From the NCBI GenBank assembly GCA_018136815.1, contig CM030932.1, positions 6,362,407-6,426,406 of the forward strand: 64,000 bases of DNA. The letters are read 5' to 3'. Both the position numbers and the translations under genes were made by a program. The stretch's first letter is position 1. Every line of letters begins with the position of its first letter. The stretch comes from Isochrysis galbana (taxonomy: Eukaryota; Haptophyta; Isochrysidales; Isochrysidaceae). The notes under the pieces were generated by a model. The model did no database searches and was not told where the DNA came from. It saw only the letters and a list, made by a program, of their open reading frames with translations. This document shows, piece by piece, positions 53,377-63,735 of this stretch.

Positions 53377-53924
53377 CCTGGCTCGGCCGGCGCGGAGGCG
53401 GCGAGGAGAAGGGACGAGAGGGGGCGGGGCGGGGGGCGGGGGGCAGGCGAGCGGCAGGCGGGGTAGGGCACCGTTTGCTTTCGCGCCTCCCGCCCCGCGC
53501 GCCTCCCTGCTGCCCTTGCGCGCGGCCAGTCTTTTAAAAGTAGTAGTAGTACTTACTGTTGGCTACTCCGCCCTCCACTCTCACCGTTAGAACGTTAGAA
53601 CTACGTTAGAACTTATCTCTCAACCCTAGTAGAGTCCCCAAAGTGGCTTTTCAAGTGCCTACAAATCTACAAATAGCCAAGAGTGACGTGACGGGGTCAT
53701 ATTTTGTGCTGGCAGCACGTGCTGGGCACCATGCTTAAAGGCAGAGGCAGTATGCAGTATGCACCTCCCATAGTACATAGTACTAGGAGTAATAGGAGCA
53801 CAACACCAACACCTGTCACCTGTGGCCTGTGGCAACGGCCAAGAGCTATAAGATAGACTAAGAGTTGGTAGTAGTGGTGATGCGGATGGAGCTGTGGATC
53901 TTGACCAGCCATTGTACGAAAATT
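53377..53924. other. No gene; CT-rich leader of PRIM2 at 53377-53470
   Basis: The minus strand is C/T-rich next to the PRIM2 start, as at other genes. The remainder has no coding signal. Confidence 0.4.
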
Positions 53925-54375
53925 TAAACTTAAACTTTATAAAATATTCTTATTCTTATTCTTACCGCACATGCGCCCGTGGCCCGTGGCCCGTGGCCCC
54001 ACTACTTACTATTCACTACTTACACTTACACTTACACGTAGCATACAACATACTTTCTACACTCTACACTCTACACTCTACACTCTACACCCCCACACCC
54101 CCACTCCCACTCCCCACTCCCGCCACCGCCACACTCCCACTCCCCCGGCCCTTCGCCCTTGCCCTTGCCCCCTTGCCCCCCCGCCATCAGGCGTCAGGCA
54201 GCTCTCCCCCCGTGCACTACTAGGGGGATTGGGGTCGAAGGTCGAAGGGCTTAGATTTAGATATATGGATATGGATGTGGTCCGGTGTCCGTTGCCCCCC
54301 CCCCCCCCCCAAGGTGATCCGTTCTGTAGTAAACAGGTGCGGGACTTACCTATTTTTCGGTGGGCGGCCCAGCGG
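53925..54375 (-). mobile_element. 3' half of a type-A SINE-like element
   Basis: On the minus strand: GGTAAGTCCCGCACCTGTTTA, AACGGATCACC, AAGCCCTTCGACC, CCCTAGTAGTGCACGGGG, CCTGATGGCGG, and GTAAGAATAAGAATA at the 3' end. The body contains an expanded (TACAC) repeat near 54050-54090. The 5' half is missing. Confidence 0.7.
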
Positions 54376-55259
54376 CCCAATTCGAATTCAATTCGTCACA
54401 CACATTCACAGTATAATATGTAGAATACTAACGTAAACGGGTTCGGCGCAGATTGAGATTGAGGGGGAGGGAGAGGAGAGGGAGAGGGAGAGGAAACCGA
54501 AGAAAGACAAGAGAGAGGCTCGTCACCTCTCCCTCTCCTCTCTCCTCACATGAACATGAAGGCCTTTACTTATTAGTAATTAGTGAGCAAAGTGGAGGTA
54601 GACGAGGGGCCATCCTTAACAGAGATCTATATCTAGGTCTAGGTCTAGGTAGTTCTATGGTCTATAGGTCTATAATAACATGATCCCCTCTCCCCTCCCC
54701 AGCTCGCCCCTAGGGGTGGTCAACGCGGTCGACACGGGCAGCCCTGCAGCCCTGCCTGCAGCCGTGGCCGCATCCTCGAGATTTGATGTAAACTAGATGC
54801 ACGTCTACGGATGGGGAGGCTGGGGACGTCGGGCTCGTGGTTGCGGGGGGGGGGGGGGGGGGGGGGGAGGCGCTGGTGGGTGCCGTGGCTGCCGCGCGGC
54901 AGGGCACCCGCCCTCCGCGGGCGCGGGCGGCGGCTGGGCCGTGTGCTCTGTTGTTTGGAATGGGCAAGTGAAGGTATCCGCCGTCTGGGTGGTTACGAGC
55001 TCTTCTTCACTGCGCTGACTTCCGAGATGCAACAGCACGAATGCGCCGCCCCACGCCGCGCCGCTCTCGCTCTCTCTCTCTCTCTCTCTCTCGCTGTTCG
55101 GCGCGGGGGGGGGGATTCAGAGGAGGGAAGCAAGCAGCCGCGACGAGAGAGAGCGAGAGAAGAAACCCCGCGGAGGGGAAGTGGAACTCCATCTCTTTTC
55201 TTCTCCACCACACTCTCTCACCTGTGACGCGGCAGCTATAGTAGTAGAGAACGAAATCC
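54376..55259. other. No supported gene; poly-G and CT/GA repeats
   Basis: Contains a 23-base poly-G run at 54845-54867 and (TC)n near 55070-55092. The GC-driven open frames here have no domain. Confidence 0.4.
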
Positions 55260-55486
55260 TCCTCTTCTTCTTCTCTCTCTCCTCTCTTCACACACTCTCT
55301 TCTCCTTTTCCTTCTCTCCTCGCCAACAAAATCACTCGATCTCTCTGACCCCCCCCAAAAAACCGCTAATTTCCTTCATTTTCTCTCCTGCTTCCCTCTC
55401 TTTGTCCGTCTCCACAACCTCTTACTTTCTTCTCTCTTCCAAAGTCCCCTCCTCCCCGTACTCGCTCGCCCTCCGACTCGCGAGGC
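55260..55486 (+). promoter_or_regulatory. CT-rich leader of adenylate kinase gene
   Basis: More than 200 bases of mostly C/T on the coding strand, ending at the ATG. Confidence 0.45.
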
Positions 55487-57436
55487 ATGGCGCTCGCCGC
55501 GATGCTGCTCGCCACACTGGTGCCGCACGCCCTCGTCGGCATGTCCATCTCCTCCGCCGCCCTCGCCTCGCGCAACCAGCCGGCCATAATGCGACCGGCC
55601 GCCGCCCTTCGCCGCGACACCGCGCTCCTCCGCCCCACACGGCACTCTGAGGCGGTGCGAGTGCAAGATGTGCTCTTGCTCGCAGACGCTGCCGCACGGA
55701 AGACAGTCATGATCCTCTTCGGTCCGCCGGGCGCAGGAAAGGGATCGCAGGTTAGAGGACATATGTGCACGCTTGTAGAGTCGCTCCTCAGGCGCCTGCA
55801 GAGCCCCAAGCTGCCCTCCCTCCCCTCATCATAGTGGGGATCTCTGTGGGGATAGGCCTGCTCGGACATGGTTGTCACCTCAACCCAGCACTGAGTCCGA
55901 TGTGAACTGCGTTCCATCTCCCCCGTCAGGCGCCCAAAATAGTGGAGACACTTTCTATCCCACAGCTGTCAACCGGCGACATGTTGCGCGCCGCTGTTGC
56001 TGCTGGTAGCGAGGTCGGTAAGCAGGCAAAGAGTGTCATGGAATCTGGCGGGCTCGTGAGTGACGAGCTTGTCGTGTCAATCATCCGGGAGCGTATCAAG
56101 GAAGGCGACTGCGCCGGTGGCTTCATTCTTGACGGCTTCCCACGCACTGTAGAGCAGGTAAGCGCATGCGACCCGGGGGCATGAGCATTACATAGGTGAA
56201 GAGCTGGCAGCTCGAAGCCCTTTCGTAGGGATGATGCCCTACTTGTTGCATAGGGAACGTTGTTAAGTCGCCAGATCGATCAAAGTGGGCGATTGTCCAC
56301 CGAAACCGTTCACGCAGACACCGCAACTGTCACTACAGGCCAAAATGCTCGACGAGATGCTAGAGGCCTCTGGAGATGTCGTCTCGCTTGTTCTCGCGCT
56401 CGAGGTGTGTTGATAAGCTGAGTTCAAAAGAACTGCCACCTTTCATGGTGCATGTGGACAATATTCGCCAGGGCAGCAATTTGCTCCCACCTGCATCCCT
56501 CACCCCCCCCTTAATTTGGCCGGCCCTTTGTCTTGAAACGGGGTGTATGTACAGCCACTCTGTCTGTATCTTCATGTATCTCACCGGCTGCAGCAGCTCG
56601 ACCTGATGCGGTCGCTTGGCTAGTCGACCTGTTTCTTGACTTTCGTTGAACGATCCCACATCACACAATCACGTTGGAGTTTAGGTACCCGACGACGTCC
56701 TTACCGAACGCATCTGCGGCCGGTGGATCCACAAGGCGAGTGGTCGCTCCTACCACGTCAAGTTCGCGCGCCCGAAGTCACTCGCAGAAGGTCTGTGCGC
56801 CTCGGGGGGGGGGGGGGCTTTTTAGGGACCACCCCCGTGTTATCGTGTAATCTCTCATCACTGGCCGCATGTCATCGTTTCACCCATTTTTCATCAGTAC
56901 ATTCGCTACGTACCGTTTCTGGTCAGGTGCCACGCCCTCTACGGAGACCATGCTTGACGACGAAACGGGTGAGCCGCTCATGCAGCGTGCTGATGATACC
57001 GAGGAGGCCCTCACTAAACGTCTCAAGTCATACCATGAGCAGACGGTGTGCTGATGTTCCCCACCTGCCGCCCGTCGGCTCGCCCCGTGCAAATGGATGC
57101 TTGCCTCCCCCTTCCCACACCTTTGTGCCCAAGTCCACTCAGAGCACGTGTGCAAGCACGTGCGTCCCTTCCATTTTGCTGGCTCTCCGTGCGTTTCACC
57201 AAATGAAGTCCTCCATTCCGACCGAGAGGCTTCCGTTTATGCTTTCGTCTTGACATGGAGACGAATGTTGCGCTCCCTGGCGTCTACATCCATGATCCCC
57301 TACCTCAATTTTGGCGCCATGCACGCAGGTGCCCATTCTGGATCACTATGCCCCTTTCGGCATCGTTTCCAAGGTTGATGCCAATCGCCCGCCCGCAGAG
57401 GTTTGGGACGCGATCGCAGCCGTTTTGCCCAAGTGA
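55487..57436 (+). CDS. Adenylate kinase, probably organelle-targeted
   Basis: Six exons (55487-55750, 55930-56157, 56339-56404, 56685-56790, 56927-57045, 57329-57436) with GT-AG borders and matching phases give 296 residues. Residues 1-70 are an Ala/Arg-rich presequence with a hydrophobic start, which suggests mitochondrial or plastid import. The P-loop [10 protein letters not shown] is at 79-88, the AMP-binding [11 protein letters not shown] near 101, DGFPRT at 156-161 and the LID start [13 protein letters not shown] at 198-210. LID length marks the long-type enzyme. It interconverts ATP+AMP with 2 ADP. The C-terminus ([14 protein letters not shown]) is canonical. The neighbouring SINE starts 240 bp downstream. 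Assignment is firm; the compartment is inferred. Confidence 0.93.
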
Positions 57437-57675
57437 GCACCTGACTTATACCAACAGACTATCCGGCTGCATTACCAACGCTTTGGCAAATGCCTCGCAT
57501 GGATTCCCAAGACGACGCTTGTTTCAGCCCTAGGGAGCTCCGGCGGACATTGAGCTGTCCCGTTGAGCCGCAGACACACATCTTGAAACGCCATGTTGTG
57601 TACAGTGGAAAGGACACGTGGGTTTGTGGATTTTATATCATCTTACGTGACCAACTTTGCATGGAGCGTACAAAC

Positions 57676-58490
57676 AACTAAGTTTATACTTAGTTCGCCC
57701 ATGGGGGGGGCACGACCCCCCCCTCTCTCCGCTCCTCCCCTGCCATGGGGGAAGGAACCACCCATGCTCCTGGCATGTCTGATGGCTTGTTCTGAGCACA
57801 CTGCTCTGCTGGCCCACTCTCAACCTGGCAGGCTCGCCTGCCTCACGCGTCCTGGCCTGTCGTGGCCAATCCATCGCTCCAACCCCCCCTCCCCCCTGGT
57901 TGACAGGCAGACAGGTGCAGAGTGGGGGCCCCTTGAGGCTCAGGAGCGCCAGCGAGGGAGAGGCAGGGGAGGCCAGGGCCCAGCCCCAGCCTCCTCTGCC
58001 CCCCCTGAGCTGGCCTCCGGGAGCCTCTAGGGGTCGCCAAGGGCAGCTGCAGGCCTGTCGCAGGTGCGCCATCGCGTGTGCTGCAGGAGAGGGGAGAGAG
58101 CGCGCGGAGAAGGGGGTGGGCGGAGCGAGAGCTCCGCCCACCGGAAAATAGGTTATTCCCGCACCTGTTTACGGAATAAGTCGGCACTCGGGACTGAGGC
58201 CGCCGCCAGCCCGGTAGGCGCCATACCACGAGACACGCCAAAGAAAAGAGCGGAGGCACACCAAAAACACGTTTCAAAAGGCCTGCCCGGAACACGCATC
58301 CGACACCGGGGCCCGTGGTAGTGGTAGCGCACCAGGGCCGCACCCCCGATACCGATACCAAAGAAAAAGGAATGAGGGGGAGAAGGCGAGGATACGGAGC
58401 GATGGGAAAGAAGGGCTCTGGCCGGCGTAAATTAGAATATACTGGTCTAGCGATAGGTGTTGTAGCCCCGAATCTTCAGATCTTTTTTTT
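57676..58490 (+). mobile_element. SINE-like element, type-A head and type-B tail
   Basis: The 5' palindrome AACTAAGTTTATACTTAGTT is at 57676-57695, followed by the full type-A body. A perfect 12-bp stem with a GAGA loop lies at 58115-58142, and a decayed GGTTATTCCC...TTTACGG segment follows. From about 58230 it follows type B: GTGGTAGCGCACCAGGGCCG, ATACCAAAGAAAAAGGAATG, AATCTTCAGATC plus ten T. It therefore looks like a recombinant or an older common form. No coding capacity. Confidence 0.85.
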
Positions 58491-59615
58491 TTGTCTCATG
58501 CGGCCTTCTCCCCCTCCTCATCTCACTATACGTTCTACGGTGCACACCACGCAAAACGCAAAACCGCAAAACCACCTGCACCTGTGACAAATATTAAAAG
58601 GTTTTTTTAGAGGGAACGCTTCTCCTCCCCCCTTCCCTGCCCCTCCCCGCCCCACCCCCCCCTCCCCTACCTCCTCGCTCTCGATGCGCTCTCTGCGTGT
58701 GCGACCTGTGGTCGACTACCGTGTGCCCGCGTCCGACGACGAAGCGGTGACGTGCATTCGAAGTTCGAAGCGCGGAAGCAGGAGTTGCTCAAACGTTTCC
58801 CCATGGCTCACCCCAGGGTACCTCGGTTCCTCTCGCTCATTCAGAAAGCATGTTATTCCCACTCTTGCCCACTCTTAACCCAGCTGCAATTCATCGCCAC
58901 AGCAATCGACTGCCAGCCGAATGTGCGTTTATAGGGCGTGTCTTTCCCTTCCTTCCGCACCCTCCTCTCTCCCTCTTCCCTCCGTCCCGCGCGCACCCCT
59001 TCCTTCCCTTCGTCTCATGCGACCCCAGCGGTTCCCTTGTTTCCTTGGCCGGCGAGGCCCGGAGTCTCCCGCGCTCGTCGCTCTCTCCGCCCCTCCAGCG
59101 CCCGATCCCTTCCCCGCTCCATTAATTAGTTTTCTCCTTGTTCCTAGAGTTCCCGCGCCCCTCCCCGTCCGTCGTTTTCCCCGTTCCTGTGCCTTTTGTT
59201 TATTCGCGCTCTCGCTCGGGAGCACCCCCTCGTGTCTGTCCCTCGTGTGCTCTCCCTTGCCCCGTCCGACGTCATGCCCGCGGACCCCAAGCCCGTTAGC
59301 TGTAACAAGACTCTTCAAAGCACCACCACGCCATCGTCACCCCCTCCTCCTCCCTCCACACGCCACACTGCCCAAGCTCAAGCACAGGCATCTGATGCCC
59401 ACACTTCCACATGCTCCCCCTCTCCACTCCCACTCATCCACTCACATTTGTATTTCCTCAATCATCACTTTCTCATATTTACACCCTTAGAAGTTGAAAT
59501 AGTGTTGGACCGCCCTACCGCCCTAGCATGTACTTTACCATCCCCATCATGGCATGGCAACGGCCTGACAAGCAGTCGCATCTTCTTATTTGGGATCTGC
59601 GACAGTCCCATCTTC
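58491..59615. other. No supported gene; CT-rich tract 58610-58683
   Basis: A pyrimidine-rich tract runs into an ATG at 58684, followed by a 64-codon frame without a domain. It could be the first exon of an unseen gene. CT-rich sequence continues at 58935-59260. Confidence 0.35.
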
Positions 59616-60102
59616 TTAATCGCGGACTGCGACAAGGCTTGCGTCCATCAGTTCAACAATGGCCTCGACCTCAACAGCCGCACCAAAAGGCAACCCTGAG
59701 GCACAAACTGCTGAACGTGCGTGCGCCCCTGCTCCACCGAGTACTTGCGTGATCAGATCCGTGTAACCATTGGCTACTTTCGGCGACTCGCTAAACCACG
59801 GTGCGCTGGCAACATTCCGGTTTGCGCTTTCTGCAACTATTGCGCACATCACCGGAGTGGGAAGCACGTTTACAAAACACGTCACTTTGATGAAGCGCTT
59901 GACATTGCTCAATCCGCCGCAGCAATCTTTTAAAATGGCAAGATGGCCGAGCGCGCAGGTGCGAGCAGCCTCTGAGCCCGCATCGGCATCAAGCACACCC
60001 TCAAAATCGTCCGGTAGCAGTGCACGGATGGTATTATCAACATGCGTGCCACAGATAGTCTTCCCATCAGGATAGCGTGAGATGTAGCCAGAAAGGTAAC
60101 AC
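59616..60102 (-). CDS. RidA/YjgF-like protein, 5' part unresolved
   Basis: Two exons are visible on the minus strand. The first begins near 60102 after TGCTGTAG and reads CYLSGYISRYPDGKTICGTH, then ARTCALGHLAIL and RFIKVTCFV. The second starts near 59830-59790 and contains ESPKVANGYTDLITQVLG, AHARSAVCASGLPFGAAVEV and EAIVEL, with the stop at 59616. The block HARSAVGxxxLPxGAxVEVEAI is the RidA family signature, with the usual arginine (R in HARSAV) retained. RidA enzymes hydrolyse reactive enamines from pyridoxal enzymes. The exact intron borders and the first exon are not found; upstream sequence near 60204-60330 may contribute. Confidence 0.65.
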
Positions 60103-60912
60103 CTACAGCAGGAAGCACAGAGAGATTCCTGGTCTATGGCGATGCGAGTGAGTGGGCGCGATGATATCCGGGTGGCAGACTGAGCTTGAATGAGAATTCC
60201 TGTCTATGCACCGCTGAGCCGCAGCTCACAATCCAGGCTCAGAGCATGGGCAGCATTGCAGAGGCTGCTCGCACAGATTGCCCGGTCCGAGCTGAAACGG
60301 TAGGTAATGTCCACCTGGTGGAGCCACGGCCGGGAGGCTTTCATGTACATGCAATGCCGCAAGACCCTTCCCGCGGTCGACCGGAAGATCCATTGGGAAT
60401 TGGGGGTGACCGTCCGTCCTCTCCCCTTACACGCTCGCGCGTTCGTCCGTCGATCGCACCCTCTGGTGCCAGACTTTTTTTGTTGTGGTAGCCTAGTGCT
60501 GTGGCTGTGGTGCAAGGTACTCCGCGCCCAGCGCCCAGCCAACTCCTGAGCGCGCGTTGAACCCTGGCAACGTGTTCTTCGCCCCCCCAGCAGCCTCCCC
60601 TGTAGCTCTATGGCCCCAGGACTGGCATCGCAGCCAGGGGCATGCACAAGCCCAGCTTTGTCTCCCAAGCAACCCCTGCCCCTGCGCGCGCGACGCAGGG
60701 GGCGCAGCGGCTGCATCTCCCCCCTCTCGCGGTCGCGATCGACGACGCTGCCACGGATGTTCTTCGTGAGTGGGGAGGGGCAGGAGACGAGCCTGCCGGG
60801 CGGCCCCGGCGTCGAGCAGCCGCTCGCACATCATACACAACCGGGGGGCGCGTGACTCCGCAGTAGGACACAAAGGAGCGCGCCCTCAACCAAGGGGCCA
60901 TTTGGTGTTGGT
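60103..60912. other. No supported gene
   Basis: Holds the missing 5' part of the RidA-like gene, if it is present. A plus-strand frame 60642-60866 (LHLPPLAVAIDDAATDVLREW...) has no domain that I know. Confidence 0.35.
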
Positions 60913-62200
60913 TAGGCCCAGGCCAATACTTGTACAACTTGTTCTGCAAGTTTGGGTGGCTAGCCCAACTTGCCAGAAGTTTGGGCCCTCTCTACAAGTG
61001 GCTGCAAGATTGGGGCCGTGGTGCGGCCCTCTCTGCAAGTAGCCGTAAGGCGCCGGGCTCTCTACCAGTATAATCTCCTCTTTATTAGTAGATAGTAGAC
61101 AGCAACGCTTACGACAAGAGCTGAACATGTTGACTCGCGGTGAACAAGTTGTCGCGGTGAACAAGTTGACTCGGTGAACAAGTTGTCGCGCGGATGCCAC
61201 TCTTTTTTTAACATAAACAGGACCTTTTATCACCGTAAATTGGCAAATTGGCTCTCTCTTGCCCTCTTCAGCTCCGAGGAGACAGGCTGCGGCGCGCGGC
61301 GCGGCGCCCGATATCGGGGCTAGGTAAGCCATGCCAGCCCCCTCTCCCCTCTGCCCACTGCGTGCTGGCCTGCCTCCACGTGTGAGCCCGTGGCCGCGCA
61401 TCTCAATCCTCCCTCACCTCCTTCCTGCGTAGGCAAGCGTCACTGTACGCGACGAGCTGCGTCGCTCGCGGAGGCGGAGGGTGACAGCGTCCTCCCTCGG
61501 GATGGCCTTGATCCCGGGCCCGAGCAACGCAGCACAAGCGAGGTGGTGGAGAACGAGGAGGGAAAGGTGGACTCACTTTGGGTTCATCAGCTTCAGCTCG
61601 CAGACATTCTATCATTCAGTCATTTGCCTTCAATCACGCAGCGGCTCCTTGATGAGCTTCCCACGTACTTGAGCACATGCCGCGCGACTCGCATCGATCA
61701 CTCCGAGGTCCGAGGTGCCGACATTTAGACATTTACGTAGGAGGTGTTGTGTTGGTGGGCAAAAGCAACCACACCAAGTTCCCCGCGTGGGCAGAGGCGG
61801 CAAGGATCGCCTTTTGCATGACTCCAAACTCGGCTTCGTGTGAGCGCGTCTTTTCTTTATTGGCAATTATGTTTGGTCCGAATCGTTCATCTTCACTCGC
61901 TGATCAGATATAGGCGTCGTTACTGTTGCGTTACAACATCAAAAGGGAGCAAGAGGCCGTGTGAGTGTGTGTTATTTATGTGTTATGTGTTATGTGCCCA
62001 AATTCACGCGTTATGTGTTATGTCGTTATTTCCGAAACTCTGCCTTACCCCTAATTGCTACAAGAATACAAGAATGGCTACAAGTTTGGGCAAGAATTGC
62101 TACAAGAATGGCTACAAGTTTGGGCAGGCTGCCGCAAGAATCCCGCAAGTTTGGCCCGCAAGTTTGGGCGAGTTTTACTACAAGTATTGGCCTGGGCCTA
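60913..62200 (+). mobile_element. hAT element with 22-bp inverted ends
   Basis: The termini are perfect 22-bp inverted repeats starting TAGGCCCAGGCCAATACTTG (60913-60934 and 62179-62200). They are flanked by the 8-bp duplication GTGTTGGT (60905-60912, 62201-62208). Subterminal CAAGTTTGGG motifs occur several times on each side. Inside, 61440-61960 encodes a transposase tail: LLDELPTYL, then HTKFPAWAEAARIAF, SPNSASCERVFSLL-like and LADQI. The tail lies in more than one frame, so the copy is defective. GGTGAACAAGTTG repeats stand at 61138-61185. Confidence 0.93.
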
Positions 62201-62424
62201 GTGTTGGTACCACCCTGATCGACACCGACAAGTCGGTGTGGAGAACGAAGGCGGACTGGGCGCGGGAGTTCGGCATTGACAGGCCGAGGTTCACCTACTG
62301 GGAGGCGCGCATAGGTGAGGAGTGAGGAGACAATCGACGTGATCAAGCGCGGAGTTGTTCCTCTTCCGGACCGCCTTCCGCCTTCCCTCCTCTACCTCTA
62401 CCGGTGAGCAGCGCCTAAGGTCCA

Positions 62425-62662
62425 CACTTACGTAATCATGCAATATAAGAGATATTTCTCACGGGACACGTGGGATGACTTGCAATCACCAATGTGCACG
62501 CCGCCAGCCCCGGTGTCGGCCACCGGACTCGCCGTGAGTGCGGTGGCGGGAAGGAGCTACCCCTTCACGGTGGGAAGCGGCATGCCGCAAGGATGCCCGC
62601 TCTCCCCGCTAACTTTCCTTCTCACAACGGAGGCGCTCACCCAAGCCATAAACATTAATTAA
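62425..62662 (+). mobile_element. LINE fragment, RT motif PQGCPLSP
   Basis: The frame reads SYPFTVGSGMPQGCPLSPLTFLL, the block that precedes the FADD palm in non-LTR reverse transcriptases. It stops where an inverted SINE begins at 62656. Confidence 0.75.
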
Positions 62663-62912
62663 TTTCTTAATAGTCTCACCGCACACGCGACCGTGCAGCC
62701 TCTACTTTCTACTCACGTAGGAAACTTTCTACACCCCCACTCCCCCGGCCCTTTCCCCCCCGCCATCAGGCGACTCCCCCGTGCACTACTAGGGGGATAG
62801 GGGAAAGGGGCTTAGATATGGTCGGTGGCCCGCGCCCCCCCCGGCGATCCGTTCCCCCCTTCCTCCTACGCCTACCGGGCTGGCGGCGGCCTCGGTCCCG
62901 ACTTATCCTGTA
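62656..62912 (-). mobile_element. 3' half of a type-A SINE-like element, inverted
   Basis: On the minus strand: ACAGGATAAGTCGG, GCCGCCGCCAGCCCGGTAGG, GAACGGATCGCCGG, CCCTAGTAGTGCACGGGG, CGCCTGATGGCGG and the end GTGCGGTGAGACTATTAAGA. It sits between two LINE pieces, and its 5' part is missing. Confidence 0.8.
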
Positions 62913-63141
62913 CAGCGAGAAACGGGCCACCTAGAGGCACAGGAGGAAGGCGTGAACAGACCACTAGGGGCCGGTGCACCCCCGCCCTACCCAACCCCCC
63001 CCACAACCTGGGCCCCTAAGTAGAGCACGAGGGGAGATGCCGCAAGGCGGGAAGCGAGGGAGAGGAAGGGAAATGGGCGTGGCTACGATAGACAGCTACA
63101 CAGCCGCGCGCGAGGTGAGAATTTTAAAAGGTTTTTTTTTT
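62913..63141 (+). mobile_element. LINE 3' end
   Basis: Over 90% alike to 4803-5050: CGAGAAACGGGCCACC, AGGCACAGGAGGAAGGCG, GGCCGGTGCACCCCCGCCCT, GAGATGCCGCAAGGCGGGAA, and the end GTGAGAATTTTAAAAGG plus T run. It is the tail of a LINE whose body is mostly deleted. Confidence 0.85.
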
Positions 63142-63240
63142 GATGGCGGGGGGGAAAGGGCCGGGAGAGAGGGGGTGTAGAAAGGTTTGCTGCGTGAGTA
63201 GAAAGGAGAGGGTCCACGGCCGCGTGTGCGGTGAGACTAT
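63142..63240 (+). mobile_element. 3' end of a type-A SINE-like element
   Basis: TGATGGCGGGGG to GTGTGCGGTGAGACTATTAA, almost identical to 8474-8577. It is cut at its 3' end by the TTAA element. Confidence 0.8.
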
Positions 63241-63735
63241 TAACTGTTTACTGCCGGAGCATGCAAATGGATGCTTCAAACGACATATTTCGTCCCTGCT
63301 CGCCAACGCCTTGACGGGTGCCCATGAGGTGCTGGGGGAGCCTCAGGGACATCCTTCCCCTTCCCCACATTCCCACCCATTGACAACACAAAAGATCGAG
63401 ATTGGAGTATGGAATTATGGAGAAAATAGGCCCAGGGGCGAAGCAGCCATTTGGATGCTTCAGTTTACCAAATAATCCACGTGTGCACGTTAGAAAGAGG
63501 TGTGAGAGGTTGAGGGGAGGGCGGCGCGGCGCAACGGAGTGGGACTGGGAGGGAGAGAGGGGGGGGAGGGGGGGGGGGGGGGAGGGGGGGGGGATCGGGA
63601 AAATTTTGATCATCTCTTTCTTCGCGGAAAGCGTCGCTTATATCGTCGAACATGTCTTCCTCTCTTCTCTCACCTCAAAAAACGAAACATCGAAGCATCC
63701 ATTTGCATGCTGCGCTCCCGGCAGTAAAGAGTTAA
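63240..63735. mobile_element. MITE-like element with TTAA ends
   Basis: Both ends begin TTAACT(G/C)TTTACTGCCGG, followed by GCATGCAAATGGATGCTTC. The inverted repeats are about 40 bp with one 7-bp indel, and TTAA stands at each border (63240-63243 and 63732-63735). A third GGATGCTTCA motif lies inside. TTAA borders recall piggyBac-type insertion. There is no transposase inside, and poly-G runs fill 63559-63593. A relic of the same end is at 34111. Confidence 0.7.
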
